Origin: Gudongella sp034006985
GTDB taxonomy: Bacteria > Bacillota > Clostridia > Tissierellales > Tissierellaceae
Length of the DNA: 64,000 bases
Direction of reading: 5' to 3'
NCBI GenBank assembly: GCA_034006985.1
Contig: JAVERT010000003.1
Coordinates: 102,102-166,101, forward strand
Each line of letters starts with the position of its first letter. Within the stretch, counting starts at the first letter, position 1. The notes below the pieces were generated by a model that saw nothing but the letters and a program-made list of their open reading frames with translations, had not been told where the DNA came from and did no database searches. Shown here one piece after another: positions 1 to 9,159 of this stretch. The translations under genes and the position numbers were made by a program.

Positions 1-514
1 TATCTGCAGCGTAAGCTTCTTTTTTCTCTTTGCTATCCATACCATGAACTACACAACCCACAGATAAACCTAAAAATTCATACAGTTTTCCCATCCATTG
101 CTTATCTCTCTTTGCAAGATAATCATTAACAGTAATTATATGAACACCAAGGCCAGTTAATGCATTTAAATACGCTGATAGAGTTGCAACTAAAGTTTTA
201 CCTTCACCTGTTTTCATTTCAGATATTCGTCCTTGATGAAGTATTATTCCACCATATATTTGCACTGGAAAATGCTTCATGCCAAGTACCCTAGTTGACG
301 CTTCTCTTACAACAGCAAATGCCTCCAGTAAAATATCATCTAACTTTTCTCCGTCTGCAAATCTATTTTTAAATTCTTCTGTTTTAGCTTTTAATTCATC
401 ATCACTCATCGATTGCATCACAGAATCAAGTGATAATACTTTGTTTACAGTTCCATCTAATTTTTTAAGCTCTCTATCACTGTATGTTCCAAGGAGCTTA
501 TCGAATAATCCCAT
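1..514 (-). CDS. secA: Preprotein translocase ATPase SecA, N-terminal part (runs off the window)
   Basis: The cytosolic ATPase motor of the Sec pathway pushes unfolded preproteins through SecYEG. Only the first 171 residues are present. They hold the SecA nucleotide-binding start: a Walker A motif MKTGEGKT near residues 100-107, the HFPVQIYGG segment just before it, and the VNDYLAKRD segment near residue 129. The ATG at 514 follows a GAAAGGATG ribosome-binding site. The gene leaves the window at its left edge, so the C-terminal helicase, scaffold and zinc-binding parts cannot be judged. Identity is secure from these motifs. Confidence 0.95.
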   Translation of the reverse strand, partial: MGLFDKLLGTYSDRELKKLDGTVNKVLSLDSVMQSMSDDELKAKTEEFKNRFADGEKLDDILLEAFAVVREASTRVLGMKHFPVQIYGGIILHQGRISEMKTGEGKTLVATLSAYLNALTGLGVHIITVNDYLAKRDKQWMGKLYEFLGLSVGCVVHGMDSKEKKEAYAAD

Positions 515-558
515 TTATATCATCCTTTCAACTAATTAACATCATTATATTATACCAC

Positions 559-567
559 TTATCCACA
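559..567 (-). promoter_or_regulatory. Single DnaA-box 9-mer upstream of secA
   Basis: TTATCCACA is the consensus DnaA box. It stands alone about 45 bp upstream of the secA start, so it may be coincidental, but a denser cluster of similar 9-mers lies at 2419-2524. Confidence 0.4.
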
Positions 568-646
568 AGTATGCCAAATAAATAAGCTAGTAAGGTAGTG
601 TCAATTTACTTTTGTATTTATAGGTGTTATTATTTAGATAAATAAT

Positions 647-686
647 AAAGAAAGTTCTACATAATCATTATAAGTTAACTTTCTTT
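647..686. repeat. Inverted repeat in the nitrilase upstream region
   Basis: AAAGAAAGTT (647-656) and AACTTTCTTT (677-686) are perfect 10-bp inverted copies around a 20-nt AT-rich loop. A further partial copy, GGAAAGTTCC, follows near 700. It could be an operator or a leader hairpin. No T-run follows, so it is not a clear terminator. Confidence 0.45.
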
Positions 687-767
687 GAAACTCAAAACGG
701 AAAGTTCCTTATGTAAGAAAAAGTCGAACTTCACTATTCGTTATAAAAAAATAAAAAGGGTGAGGAT

Positions 768-1691
768 ATGTTAGATTTTAAAAAAAATATTAGAATTGCA
801 CTTGCACAGGTTTCTCCAGTTATCATGAATAAAGATGAGACAATAAAAAAAGCAATCAAGATTATTGAGAATGCTGGTAAAGAAGGATCTAACCTAGTAG
901 TTTTTCCTGAATCTTTTATACCTGCTTATCCTAGGGGATTTTCTTATGGATTTGTGGTTGGTAGCAGAACTATGGAAGGTAGAAAAGACTGGAAAAAATA
1001 TTATGATAATTCAGTCGTAGTAGGAACTATTGACACTGAATTATTATGTGAAGCAGCAAAAAAAGCAAGTATATATGTATCCATTGGAATTACAGAAAGA
1101 GATGCTATAAACTCAACTCTATACTGTACAAACTTGATTATCGATCCAGATGGAAATATTATATCAAGTCATAGAAAACTGAAACCAACTGGTACTGAAA
1201 GATGCATATGGGGAGAAGGCAATGGTTCTACCTTAGATGCAGTAACAACTCCATATGGAGTAATGGGTTCATTAATTTGCTGGGAAAATTATATGCCACT
1301 CGCTAGATTTGCTATGTATGAACAAGGCGTTTCAATTTATTTAGCTCCAACTGCAGACTCAAGAGATGAATGGCAATCAACTGTAAGACATATTTCACTT
1401 GAAGGTAGATGTTTTGTTATTAGTTGCAATCAATTTGTAACAAAAGATATGTATCCTACTGATTTAAATCTCTATGATGAATTAGAATCTCAACCCGATA
1501 TAATGTGTAGGGGCGGTAGCTGTGTTATCGACCCATTTGGAAAATATGTAGTTGAACCTATATGGGATAAGGAAGATGTAGTATACTGCGACCTTAATTT
1601 AGATATGGTTGCTTTAAGTAGAATAGATTTTGATCCAGCAGGTCACTATAACAGACCCGATGTATTCGAGTTTAATGTAAATAAAAAATAA
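768..1691 (+). CDS. Nitrilase family carbon-nitrogen hydrolase
   Basis: A 307-residue cytosolic enzyme expected to hydrolyse a nitrile to acid plus ammonia; the substrate is unknown. The nitrilase triad is visible: Glu48 in VVFPESFIPAYPRG, Lys137 in HRKLKPTGTER, and the nucleophile Cys171 in GSLICWENY. The IPAYPRG and RCIWGEG segments resemble true nitrilases more than amidases or NAD synthetase domains. The length is close to family size. The ATG follows a GGGTGAGG site and is preceded by about 250 bp without a gene that holds an inverted repeat. It appears monocistronic, ending at a strong terminator shared with hpf. Confidence 0.9.
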   Translation: MLDFKKNIRIALAQVSPVIMNKDETIKKAIKIIENAGKEGSNLVVFPESFIPAYPRGFSYGFVVGSRTMEGRKDWKKYYDNSVVVGTIDTELLCEAAKKASIYVSIGITERDAINSTLYCTNLIIDPDGNIISSHRKLKPTGTERCIWGEGNGSTLDAVTTPYGVMGSLICWENYMPLARFAMYEQGVSIYLAPTADSRDEWQSTVRHISLEGRCFVISCNQFVTKDMYPTDLNLYDELESQPDIMCRGGSCVIDPFGKYVVEPIWDKEDVVYCDLNLDMVALSRIDFDPAGHYNRPDVFEFNVNKK

Positions 1692-1710
1692 GAGTGAATA
1701 AGATCATTAG

Positions 1711-1738
1711 AAAAAGCAGGGCATCTAGCCCTGCTTTA
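1711..1738. terminator. Bidirectional terminator between nitrilase and hpf
   Basis: AAAGCAGGGC-ATCTA-GCCCTGCTTT forms a GC-rich hairpin with A and T tracts on both sides, serving the convergent nitrilase and hpf genes. Confidence 0.85.
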
Positions 1739-1748
1739 TTAAATCTCT

Positions 1749-2285
1749 TTAGTTAAAATCTGGCTCTATTAAACCATAATTTCCATCTTTTCTTTTATAT
1801 ACAACAGAAACTTCTTCTGAATCTGCATCCATAAATACAAAGAAATTATGTCTTAATAATTCCATTTGAAGAATTGCCTCATCAGTTGACATTGGTTTTA
1901 ATCCAAATCTTTTTCTTTTTACTAATATTGGCTTGTCATCTTCCTCCTCTTTAGTTGGTGATGGCACATTTTCAAATCTTATTGTTTCGCCATTTTTATA
2001 ACGCTTTTGAAGCTTTGTTTTATGCTTTCTTATTTGTCTCTCTAAAATATCAACTGTTCTGTCGATTGATGCATACATATCATCGCTAGATTCCTCTGCC
2101 CTTATAATTGTGCCGGGAAGGTTTATGGTAACTTCGATAATTTTACGATTCTTCTCAGTACCAAATGTTACATTCCCTGAGACATCGGTTTGAAAGTATT
2201 TATCGAGTTTACTCAGCTTCTTTTCAGTAACATCCCTTAATGCGTCAGTTACTTCCATGTTTTTTCCAGTGTAGTTCATTTTCAT
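1749..2285 (-). CDS. hpf: Ribosome hibernation promoting factor, long form
   Basis: Binds the 30S decoding site and drives 100S ribosome dimerisation in stationary phase. The N-terminal S30AE domain (MNYTGKNMEVTDALR onward, about residues 1-100) and a C-terminal dimerisation domain (from RKRFGLKPMSTDEAI to the end) are joined by an acidic linker, as in the long HPF of Firmicutes. The start is placed at 2285 because AAAGGAG lies 8 bp upstream of that ATG. A longer frame to 2303 would put the ribosome-binding site inside the coding region. The product is 178 residues. Confidence 0.93.
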   Translation of the reverse strand: MKMNYTGKNMEVTDALRDVTEKKLSKLDKYFQTDVSGNVTFGTEKNRKIIEVTINLPGTIIRAEESSDDMYASIDRTVDILERQIRKHKTKLQKRYKNGETIRFENVPSPTKEEEDDKPILVKRKRFGLKPMSTDEAILQMELLRHNFFVFMDADSEEVSVVYKRKDGNYGLIEPDFN

Positions 2286-2418
2286 AAACCCAGCTCCTTT
2301 CATATAAGTATAATCACTTATACTATTTAAAACTATTATACCCTAATAATACTAAAACCATACATTTTTTAAAAACTATCTTTTTTTTCATCCTAGCTAT
2401 TTGCTAGCTTGTGGGACT

Positions 2419-2524
2419 TGTGGATATCTTTTTTGATTTTCTGTGGATAACTAACTTATACACTGTGGATAATGTGGGCAAGTCTGTGGAAAACGGTCAT
2501 TTCTCCATTTCTATATGTGGATAG
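2419..2524. promoter_or_regulatory. Cluster of five DnaA-box-like 9-mers
   Basis: TGTGGATAT (2419), TGTGGATAA (2442), TGTGGATAA (2464), TGTGGAAAA (2485) and TGTGGATAG (2516) all point the same way within 106 bp of AT-rich intergenic DNA between hpf and the exporter gene. TGTGGATAA is the reverse complement of the consensus DnaA box. No dnaA or dnaN is nearby, so a DnaA-titration or regulatory cluster is more likely than oriC. Confidence 0.6.
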
Positions 2525-2593
2525 TCTATTGATAATTTTTAAAATATGAGTTAGAGTGTATAGATGATGATAATAATGATAAGAGGTATGATT

Positions 2594-3505
2594 ATGAAAC
2601 TAAAAAAATATAAAATTGGGATGCGAACTATTAAAACTGGTATTGCCGTAGCACTTGGTCTTTTTATTGCTGAATTATTTGGTTTGAATAGCCCACTATT
2701 TGTTGGCATAGGTGCTATAAGTACAATGCAAGCATCTGTATCCGAATCTTTCATAAATGGTAAAAATAGAATGCTAGCTACCGTAATGGGTGCCTTAGTA
2801 GCAGTTATCATAGAATTACTATTCCCCCATAATGTACTATTTCTAGGCCTTGGAATTATTATAGTTATCCAAGCTGTAAATATTCTAGGATGGAAAAACT
2901 CAATAGCACTTTCTGCGATAGTATTTATAGCAGTTTCTTTAAATACAAATGTCGCCATTATTCCTTCTGCACTAAATCGAGTTTTAGATACTTTTGTAGG
3001 AATTGTCGTGGGAGTTTTAGTTAACTACTTTATAGCTGCTCCAAATGTCGACAGACTATTTAATTTGTTCCAAGATGAATTCTTGCTTAAATCAAAAGAT
3101 TATTGCTATAAATTAGCTGTGGCTAAGTCAGCTATTGATATCGTTAGTTTAAGAGAAGATCTACTTGAGCTTGAAAAATTACAAGTCTTAATTGAAGATG
3201 AAACGAAAATAAATACAATACAAGATAAAGAAAAAAATCAATCTGCGATTACTCTTCTTAAAATACAGGATATATATAGTAGTCTCATAACACTTGAATC
3301 AATGAAGTATGTCGCAATATTAACTCCAGCAAATCTAAAACTAATTGAAGAAATTTACAATATTCAATGTCTTTGGTCTGAAAAAGCAATTATTGCGGAA
3401 AAAGATATAATATTTAATTATCATCTGCAAAGGGTATTAAAAGATTTGTTGTTGTTTAAAAAAGAGAATGATGACAATTCACAGAGCACAATTCACAAAT
3501 CATAA
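2594..3505 (+). CDS. Aromatic acid exporter (ArAE/FUSC-like) membrane protein
   Basis: About 303 residues. The N-terminal half holds four to six hydrophobic helices, beginning RTIKTGIAVALGLFIAELFG and continuing through LLFPHNVLFLGLGIIIVIQA and VGIVVGVLVNYF. The C-terminal half is a charged, helical cytosolic domain. This is the layout of the aromatic-acid-exporter family 1 (DUF939) of Firmicutes. The start is set at the ATG at 2594, which follows AAGAGGT at proper spacing; an ATG at 2564 lacks a site. Substrate unknown. Confidence 0.8.
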   Translation: MKLKKYKIGMRTIKTGIAVALGLFIAELFGLNSPLFVGIGAISTMQASVSESFINGKNRMLATVMGALVAVIIELLFPHNVLFLGLGIIIVIQAVNILGWKNSIALSAIVFIAVSLNTNVAIIPSALNRVLDTFVGIVVGVLVNYFIAAPNVDRLFNLFQDEFLLKSKDYCYKLAVAKSAIDIVSLREDLLELEKLQVLIEDETKINTIQDKEKNQSAITLLKIQDIYSSLITLESMKYVAILTPANLKLIEEIYNIQCLWSEKAIIAEKDIIFNYHLQRVLKDLLLFKKENDDNSQSTIHKS

Positions 3506-3556
3506 TTAAATAATAAAAACGTAGGGGTGTATCTTTGTTAGCCATTTAAAATAAAA

Positions 3557-3622
3557 GAACCTCATGTACGCCCAGGATAACAATTAGCTGCCATCTTGAT
3601 CGTATGTGAGGCTCCATTTTTT
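3557..3622 (+). terminator. Long-loop hairpin followed by T-run; possible structured RNA
   Basis: GAACCTCATGTACG (3557-3570) pairs with CGTATGTGAGGCTC (3601-3614) with two G-U pairs and one mismatch on the plus strand, and CATTTTTT follows. The 30-nt loop contains short complementary segments. It may simply terminate the exporter transcript. The G-U pairs favour a plus-strand RNA. I do not recognise a riboswitch class. Confidence 0.5.
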
Positions 3623-3672
3623 GTTCTAGCTCTATAAAAACTTTGTCAAAAGGCTAGTTTAATTACTAAATC

Positions 3673-5367
3673 TTATAATTCCCCATCTTCTACTTTATCT
3701 AAATACGCTTTGATCGGTTCTATAGCTTTTTTTATTGTTCCATCTTTAAATGGGTTATTAAGATTTGCGCCCTCAACCAATTCTAAAAATGGAAGTGAGC
3801 CTCCTTTTCTGCAAAGGGCTAAATAATCATTCCAAGCAGTTTCTCTATCTGTCCTACTTTTATCCCAAAACTGGAATGCACAAATCTGAGCTAATGTATA
3901 ATCTATATAATAAAATGGATTTGAAAATACATGGCCTTGTCTCATCCAGTAGCCACCTCTTTCAAGAAAATCATTTCCAGTATAATCTTTAAAAGGTAAA
4001 TATTTTTTTTCTATTTCTCTCCATGCAATCTTTCTCTCAGTTGGAGTTGCACTTGGGTTTTCATAAACAAAATGCTGGAATTCATCTATTGCAACACCAT
4101 ATGGAATAAAACTAAGTCCAGATACGAGATGTGAAAACTTATATTTATCAACATCTTCTTTAAAGAAACCTTCCATCCATGGCCAAGTTAAAAATTCCAT
4201 ACTCATAGAATGAATTTCACATGCTTCAAGAGTTGGAAATTTATATTCTGGTAATATGTATCCCAAACTCATGTAAGTTTGAAATGCATGCCCTGCTTCA
4301 TGCGTTAATACATCAATATCTGAACTTGTACCATTAAAGTTTGAAAATATAAATGGTGCTTTGTAATCTGGAATTACAGTACAAAACCCGCCACTTTTTT
4401 TGCCTGGCTTACTTAAAAGATCAAGCAAATCCTTTTCAACCATAAAATCAAAGAACTCTTTAGTCTCTTTTGATAGCTCCGCATACATATTTTTACCATT
4501 TTCTACTATCCAATCAGGATTTCCTTTTGGATTCGCATTTCCAGAATTATATTCGATAGTTTCATCGTAATAATAAAGATTATCTAATCCCAATCTCTTC
4601 CTTTGTCTTTCTTTTAATTCAGACACAGCAGGAACTATCTCATCTTTTACCTGTTCTCTAAATTTAGCTACCATTTCAGGATTATAATCAGACCTCCCTA
4701 GTCTTTTATAACCTAGGTTTACATAGTTTTCATAACCTAATTTTCGAGCCATTCTATCTCTAACAACTACCAAATCATCATAGATTTTATCTATTTCTGC
4801 TTCATTATCTTTGAAAAAATCTGTATAAGCTAGATATGATGACCTTCTAGTTTCCCTATCTGTGGATTCCATATATGGTCTTAATTGACTAAGATTTAGA
4901 ATTTGCCCATCGTACTCTATTTTTGCTGAAGCAACTAAGGCTTCATACTTTGTTGAAAGCTTATTTTCAGTTACTATTTCATCCATTATCTTTTCATCAA
5001 ATGCTTCTATCTGTAATCTAGCAAGATTAAAGAGTTGCTCTCCCCATTCCTTTTTCAAACTTTCTATATATGATGAAGCTATAAGCTCTTTATAAAACTT
5101 TGTTGTCATATTCTCGTATCTCGGCATGTTTTCATCCATAAAATTCTGCTCAGCAAAATAAAACTCATCTCGCGTATCTATAGAATGTCTTATACTAACC
5201 AAAGTTTCCATTGTATATATATAATTTCTGATACTTGTTATCTCTTCAATTATGCCATTTTGTTCTTTTGCTGAACTCGCTCTACCAAAATTCAAAAGTA
5301 AGGAATCAAAATTCTTTTCTATTTTATCAAAGTCTGGCCTTTCATATTTAAAATCATTGAACTTCAC
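3673..5367 (-). CDS. pepF: Oligoendopeptidase F, M3 family zinc metallopeptidase
   Basis: Cytosolic peptidase that degrades short oligopeptides. The zinc-binding HEAGH motif is at residues 356-360, and the downstream metal ligand region ACEIHSMSMEF lies near residues 382-391. The 564-residue length and the oligoendopeptidase-specific DVLTHEAGHAFQ context fit the PepF branch of M3. Translation starts at a GTG behind GGAGGGG. The gene stands alone and is divergent from the S9 peptidase gene, forming a small peptide-catabolism neighbourhood. Confidence 0.93.
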   Translation of the reverse strand: MKFNDFKYERPDFDKIEKNFDSLLLNFGRASSAKEQNGIIEEITSIRNYIYTMETLVSIRHSIDTRDEFYFAEQNFMDENMPRYENMTTKFYKELIASSYIESLKKEWGEQLFNLARLQIEAFDEKIMDEIVTENKLSTKYEALVASAKIEYDGQILNLSQLRPYMESTDRETRRSSYLAYTDFFKDNEAEIDKIYDDLVVVRDRMARKLGYENYVNLGYKRLGRSDYNPEMVAKFREQVKDEIVPAVSELKERQRKRLGLDNLYYYDETIEYNSGNANPKGNPDWIVENGKNMYAELSKETKEFFDFMVEKDLLDLLSKPGKKSGGFCTVIPDYKAPFIFSNFNGTSSDIDVLTHEAGHAFQTYMSLGYILPEYKFPTLEACEIHSMSMEFLTWPWMEGFFKEDVDKYKFSHLVSGLSFIPYGVAIDEFQHFVYENPSATPTERKIAWREIEKKYLPFKDYTGNDFLERGGYWMRQGHVFSNPFYYIDYTLAQICAFQFWDKSRTDRETAWNDYLALCRKGGSLPFLELVEGANLNNPFKDGTIKKAIEPIKAYLDKVEDGEL

Positions 5368-5454
5368 TTGTACCCCTCCATTTTTTAATTGTCTTCAATT
5401 AAAAGCTTATATCATTTATCCGTTGGTGTAAAGATAGAGACTTAGATAATATTT

Positions 5455-5483
5455 TTGTGATTTAGGAAATTAATGGGTATAAT
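5455..5483 (+). promoter_or_regulatory. Sigma-A-type promoter of the S9 peptidase operon
   Basis: TTGTGA (5455-5460), a 17-bp spacer and TATAAT (5478-5483) stand about 78 bp before the start codon. Confidence 0.65.
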
Positions 5484-5560
5484 AGTATATGGAATAATTA
5501 AAACCAAATTTATCATTCTAGATGGTTTTACGTCTAATATATTAATAATGGAGGAAAGTT

Positions 5561-7558
5561 ATGGAAAATTTAGAGCTCAAAGATTTTGTGGATTATAAGT
5601 CTCTTTCAAATCCAACATTCTCACCCAACGGAGAAAATTTAGCATTTAATGTACATTGTGTGAATTTAGATGACAATAAATACAATACAGATATTTTTAT
5701 TTGGAATAAAAAAAAGGGCATTAAAAAATTGACTAGCTTGGGAGATAGTGAATGCTTTTTATGGAAAAACAATAAAACTCTTCTTTTTAAATCTTTTAGA
5801 GATAAAATAGATAAAGAAAAGAAAGATAACGGCTACCCGCTTTCTCCATACTATGAAATTGATATTGATGGTGGCGAAGCTAGAAAAGCTTTCCAAATCC
5901 CTCTTAATGTTTCATCTTTATATAAACTAAATAAGGATGAGTATATTGTTATAGCTGACTTTGATCAAAGTCAAGGTGAGTTGTGGAAGTGTACAGAACA
6001 TAAAAAACAGTCTAAAATAAATAAATTGAAAGATGAAAAATCATACGAAGTATTGGATGAAATTCCATTTTGGTCCAATGGTGAAGGATTTACAAATAAG
6101 AAACGTAACCGTCTATATTATTATACAAAGAAAAATAATGAATTAACGGAAATAACAGATGAGTTTACAAATGTAATTTCTGTTTCTATAAATAATGATA
6201 AGTCTAGTGCACTTTTTATCTGTTCTTCTTTTATAGATAAAATGAGTATTTACAATGATTTGTTCCAACTTAAAATAGATTCTCTTGAAATCGAAAAAAT
6301 TTCTCCCCTTAAAGACTTTGAATATGTTTATGCTAACTATATTGATGATAAAATTATATTTCTTGGCAAAGATATGAAAGAATATGGCGTTAATGAAAAT
6401 CCTAATATATATATAACTCATGATTTAGGAAAAACTTATGTAAAAATTTCTGAACCAGATATTTCTCCTTATAGCTCGGTTAATTCAGATGTAAGATATG
6501 GTATAGGTTCTGCATTTAAAATTGATGGGGATTATCTTTATTTTATAGCTACAAAAAATTATTCATCAGATTTATTTAGAGTCAGTGTTGATGGAAATAT
6601 CGAACAATTATTAAAAAAAGTTGGTTCCATTGATTCTTTCGATATCTCTAATGGAGAAGTTATATTTGTAGGTTTAAGAGAACTTTATCTACAAGAATTA
6701 TATAGATTTAAAGATAAAGAAACCAAATTAACAAAACTTAATCAATGGGTCAATGACTCAAAATTACTTTCAAATCCTCAAAAGCTTACTATAGATACAA
6801 AAGATGGTGAAATTACAGGATGGGTTCTTTCTCCTACTAACTTCGAAGAAAATAAAAATTATCCAGGTATTTTATATATCCATGGCGGTCCTAAAACTGT
6901 CTTTGGAACTGTCTTTACGCACGAACTTCAAGTCCTTGCAAATAATGGATATTTTGTATTTTTTCTTAACCCAAGAGGAAGTGATGGCTACGGTAACGCT
7001 TTTGCAGATATCCGAGGTAAATATGGCTTACTAGATTACTCAGATATTATGAATTTTGTTGATAGTGTCTTAGAAGAATATCCTGCTATATCTAAAACTG
7101 ATTTAGGCGTTGCAGGAGGTTCGTATGGAGGTTATATGACAAATTGGATTATAGGGCATACCAATAAATTTAAAGCAGCAGTATCTCAAAGAAGCATTTC
7201 AAATTGGATTTCTTTCTTTGGAAACTCGGATATTGGATACTACTTTACACCTGACCAGACAACAGCAACTCCTTGGAACAATCATGAACTATTGTGGAAT
7301 AACTCACCACTAAAATATGCAGATAAAGTAGAAACTCCAACCCTATTTATACATTCTCAAGATGATTATAGATGTTGGCTCCCCGAAGGAGTTCAGATGT
7401 TTACAGCATTAAAATATCATGGGGTTGAATCAAAGTTAGTTCTATTTAAAGGTGAAAATCACGAACTATCTCGTTCAGGAAAACCTAAAGCAAGAATAAA
7501 AAGGATGGAAGAAATTTTAACTTGGTTCGATAAATTCCTTAAGAGAAATAGCATTTAA
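5561..7558 (+). CDS. S9 family serine peptidase (acylaminoacyl-peptidase-like)
   Basis: 665 residues. The N-terminal two-thirds is a beta-propeller-like region with WD40-type PD40 repeats, starting at LSNPTFSPNGENLAF. The C-terminal third is an alpha/beta-hydrolase. The triad is visible: Ser521 in GGSYGGY, Asp601 or Asp602 in HSQDDYRCW, and His634 in GENHELSR. The SRSGKP tail is typical of acylaminoacyl-peptidase relatives. No signal peptide is seen, so it is probably cytosolic and cleaves short peptides. It precedes the YihY-type gene by only 14 bp, so the two are probably cotranscribed. Confidence 0.92.
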   Translation: MENLELKDFVDYKSLSNPTFSPNGENLAFNVHCVNLDDNKYNTDIFIWNKKKGIKKLTSLGDSECFLWKNNKTLLFKSFRDKIDKEKKDNGYPLSPYYEIDIDGGEARKAFQIPLNVSSLYKLNKDEYIVIADFDQSQGELWKCTEHKKQSKINKLKDEKSYEVLDEIPFWSNGEGFTNKKRNRLYYYTKKNNELTEITDEFTNVISVSINNDKSSALFICSSFIDKMSIYNDLFQLKIDSLEIEKISPLKDFEYVYANYIDDKIIFLGKDMKEYGVNENPNIYITHDLGKTYVKISEPDISPYSSVNSDVRYGIGSAFKIDGDYLYFIATKNYSSDLFRVSVDGNIEQLLKKVGSIDSFDISNGEVIFVGLRELYLQELYRFKDKETKLTKLNQWVNDSKLLSNPQKLTIDTKDGEITGWVLSPTNFEENKNYPGILYIHGGPKTVFGTVFTHELQVLANNGYFVFFLNPRGSDGYGNAFADIRGKYGLLDYSDIMNFVDSVLEEYPAISKTDLGVAGGSYGGYMTNWIIGHTNKFKAAVSQRSISNWISFFGNSDIGYYFTPDQTTATPWNNHELLWNNSPLKYADKVETPTLFIHSQDDYRCWLPEGVQMFTALKYHGVESKLVLFKGENHELSRSGKPKARIKRMEEILTWFDKFLKRNSI

Positions 7559-7572
7559 GAAAAGGTGGATGT

Positions 7573-8502
7573 ATGAAAGAATATTTAAAGCTGACATTGA
7601 AAAAAAAACCATTTATATTTCTAGATCAACTTGCCTATAGGTTTAACGCACATCATGTCACCGGTGGTGGTGCAGAAATGACATATTACTTGATTTTATC
7701 AGTATTTCCTTTTTTTATTGTACTGTTAAATGCGCTTAGTTATACTCCTTTAGCAAGAGAAGAAGTAATACTAGATATGATTAAGTATATACCGACAGAT
7801 ATACAAAACATAATCGCAGGCTTTGTTAGTGATGTCGTATCTGGAAGTTCTCAAGAGCTTCTTTCTATTGCAGCACTTGGTGCTATTTGGACAGCATCTA
7901 GTGGACTAAGAGCAATAATGAGATCTTTAAATGAAGCTTATGAGTGTAGTGATAGTAGGTCATTCCTAAAGCAAAGAGGAATTAGTATTATCTTTACAGC
8001 AGCACTTATTATAATGATTTTAGTTGTATTTGTAACTCTTATATTGGGAGAAACTTTAGGACAGTTGCTATTTAGCTTTTTAAATATAGAGACTTATTTC
8101 CTTACAATATGGAATTACTTAAGGTTTGTAATCCCGTTGCTATTTATGATTTTAACATTTGCACTACTTTATAAATACAGTCCTAATGTAAAAGGAAGAA
8201 GTTCTGTCCCATTGAAAGAAACCTTGCCAGGAGCAGCATTTGCTTCATTAGGTTGGATTTTGATTTCAACATTATTCTCTTTTTATGTATCAAACTTTGG
8301 GAAATACTCCGTTACTTATGGAAGCCTTGGAGGGGTAATAATACTATTAATATGGTTATTTATAAGTAGCATTATTATTATCCTCGGTGGAGAAATAAAC
8401 GCAACTCTTGAACTCTTGAAAAAAAGAAATTATACTAGAGATCCAAATAGAACGGTCCTTAAAAAATTATTTGAAAATGAACAGGAATTAGGTAAATCCT
8501 AA
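7573..8502 (+). CDS. YihY/UPF0761 (BrkB-type) integral membrane protein
   Basis: 309 residues with about six transmembrane helices: FFIVLLNALSY, LSIAALGAIWTASSG, IIFTAALIIMILVVF, FVIPLLFMILTFAL, SLGWILISTLFSFYV and IILLIWLFISSIIIILGGEIN. The SGLRAIMRSLNEAY and YGSLGGVI segments are family hallmarks. Its biochemical role is not established in the family. An AAAAGGTGG site precedes the ATG. Its partner gene upstream is the S9 peptidase, and it converges on comFC with 3 bp between stops. Confidence 0.88.
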   Translation: MKEYLKLTLKKKPFIFLDQLAYRFNAHHVTGGGAEMTYYLILSVFPFFIVLLNALSYTPLAREEVILDMIKYIPTDIQNIIAGFVSDVVSGSSQELLSIAALGAIWTASSGLRAIMRSLNEAYECSDSRSFLKQRGISIIFTAALIIMILVVFVTLILGETLGQLLFSFLNIETYFLTIWNYLRFVIPLLFMILTFALLYKYSPNVKGRSSVPLKETLPGAAFASLGWILISTLFSFYVSNFGKYSVTYGSLGGVIILLIWLFISSIIIILGGEINATLELLKKRNYTRDPNRTVLKKLFENEQELGKS

Positions 8503-8505
8503 TTC

Positions 8506-9150
8506 CTATAATTTTGTAGAAATAAGTACAAGTCCTGTCACACTATCTACACCTGCTTCTATAAGCTCCTTAGCACATAAGCTTAGAGTTGTTCCAGTAG
8601 TAACTAAATCATCTATAAGAAGCACTTTTTTGCCTCTAATAGTCTCCTTATTCTTAATACTAAATGAATTATCCAAGTTGTGTCTTCTTTGCATGCTTAA
8701 AAGCTTATTTTGTTCTTTAGTCCACTTTGACTTAATCAAAACCGTATTTAAAACAGGCTTATTTAAACTTTTTCCAACTTCATTTGCCAATAAATAAGCT
8801 TGATTATAGCCTCGTCTGGACTCTTTCCTCCAATGTATTGGTACTGCTACAATACAATCGAAATCCTTAATCGCATTCTCTTTTATTGTCTTTAACATAT
8901 AACTGCTAAAAGGAGAATAAAGATAACTTTTATCTTCAAATTTAAACTTATGGAAAAAATCCCTTGTGAAATTATTATAAAACAAAGAAGCATAACAATT
9001 TTCTATATAAGGACTCTCCAATTCATATTCTCCATGAATCTCTTCAATCCTAGATCTACATTCTGTACACAGAAAATGTTCAATATAGGTTGTTTCATCT
9101 TTACAAAAAAAACAAAGGTTTTTTGTTGGGAAGATCATTTTATCTAGCAT
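8506..9150 (-). CDS. comFC: ComF family phosphoribosyltransferase-like competence protein
   Basis: 214 residues. An N-terminal four-cysteine zinc site (CFFCKDE...CTEC) is followed by a type I phosphoribosyltransferase fold with the PRPP loop VLLIDDLVTTGTT near residues 178-190 and the conserved SRRGYNQAYLLA segment. In naturally competent bacteria ComFC works with the ComFA helicase in DNA uptake. ComFA is not adjacent here. It lies immediately downstream of recD2 (9 bp) on the same strand, which suggests a DNA-processing operon. Confidence 0.9.
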   Translation of the reverse strand: MLDKMIFPTKNLCFFCKDETTYIEHFLCTECRSRIEEIHGEYELESPYIENCYASLFYNNFTRDFFHKFKFEDKSYLYSPFSSYMLKTIKENAIKDFDCIVAVPIHWRKESRRGYNQAYLLANEVGKSLNKPVLNTVLIKSKWTKEQNKLLSMQRRHNLDNSFSIKNKETIRGKKVLLIDDLVTTGTTLSLCAKELIEAGVDSVTGLVLISTKL

Positions 9151-9159
9151 AGCATTCTC

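Noticed and set aside
2419..2524. Chromosomal oriC
   Set aside because: dnaA, dnaN, rpmH, gyrB are not near; the neighbours are hpf and an exporter.
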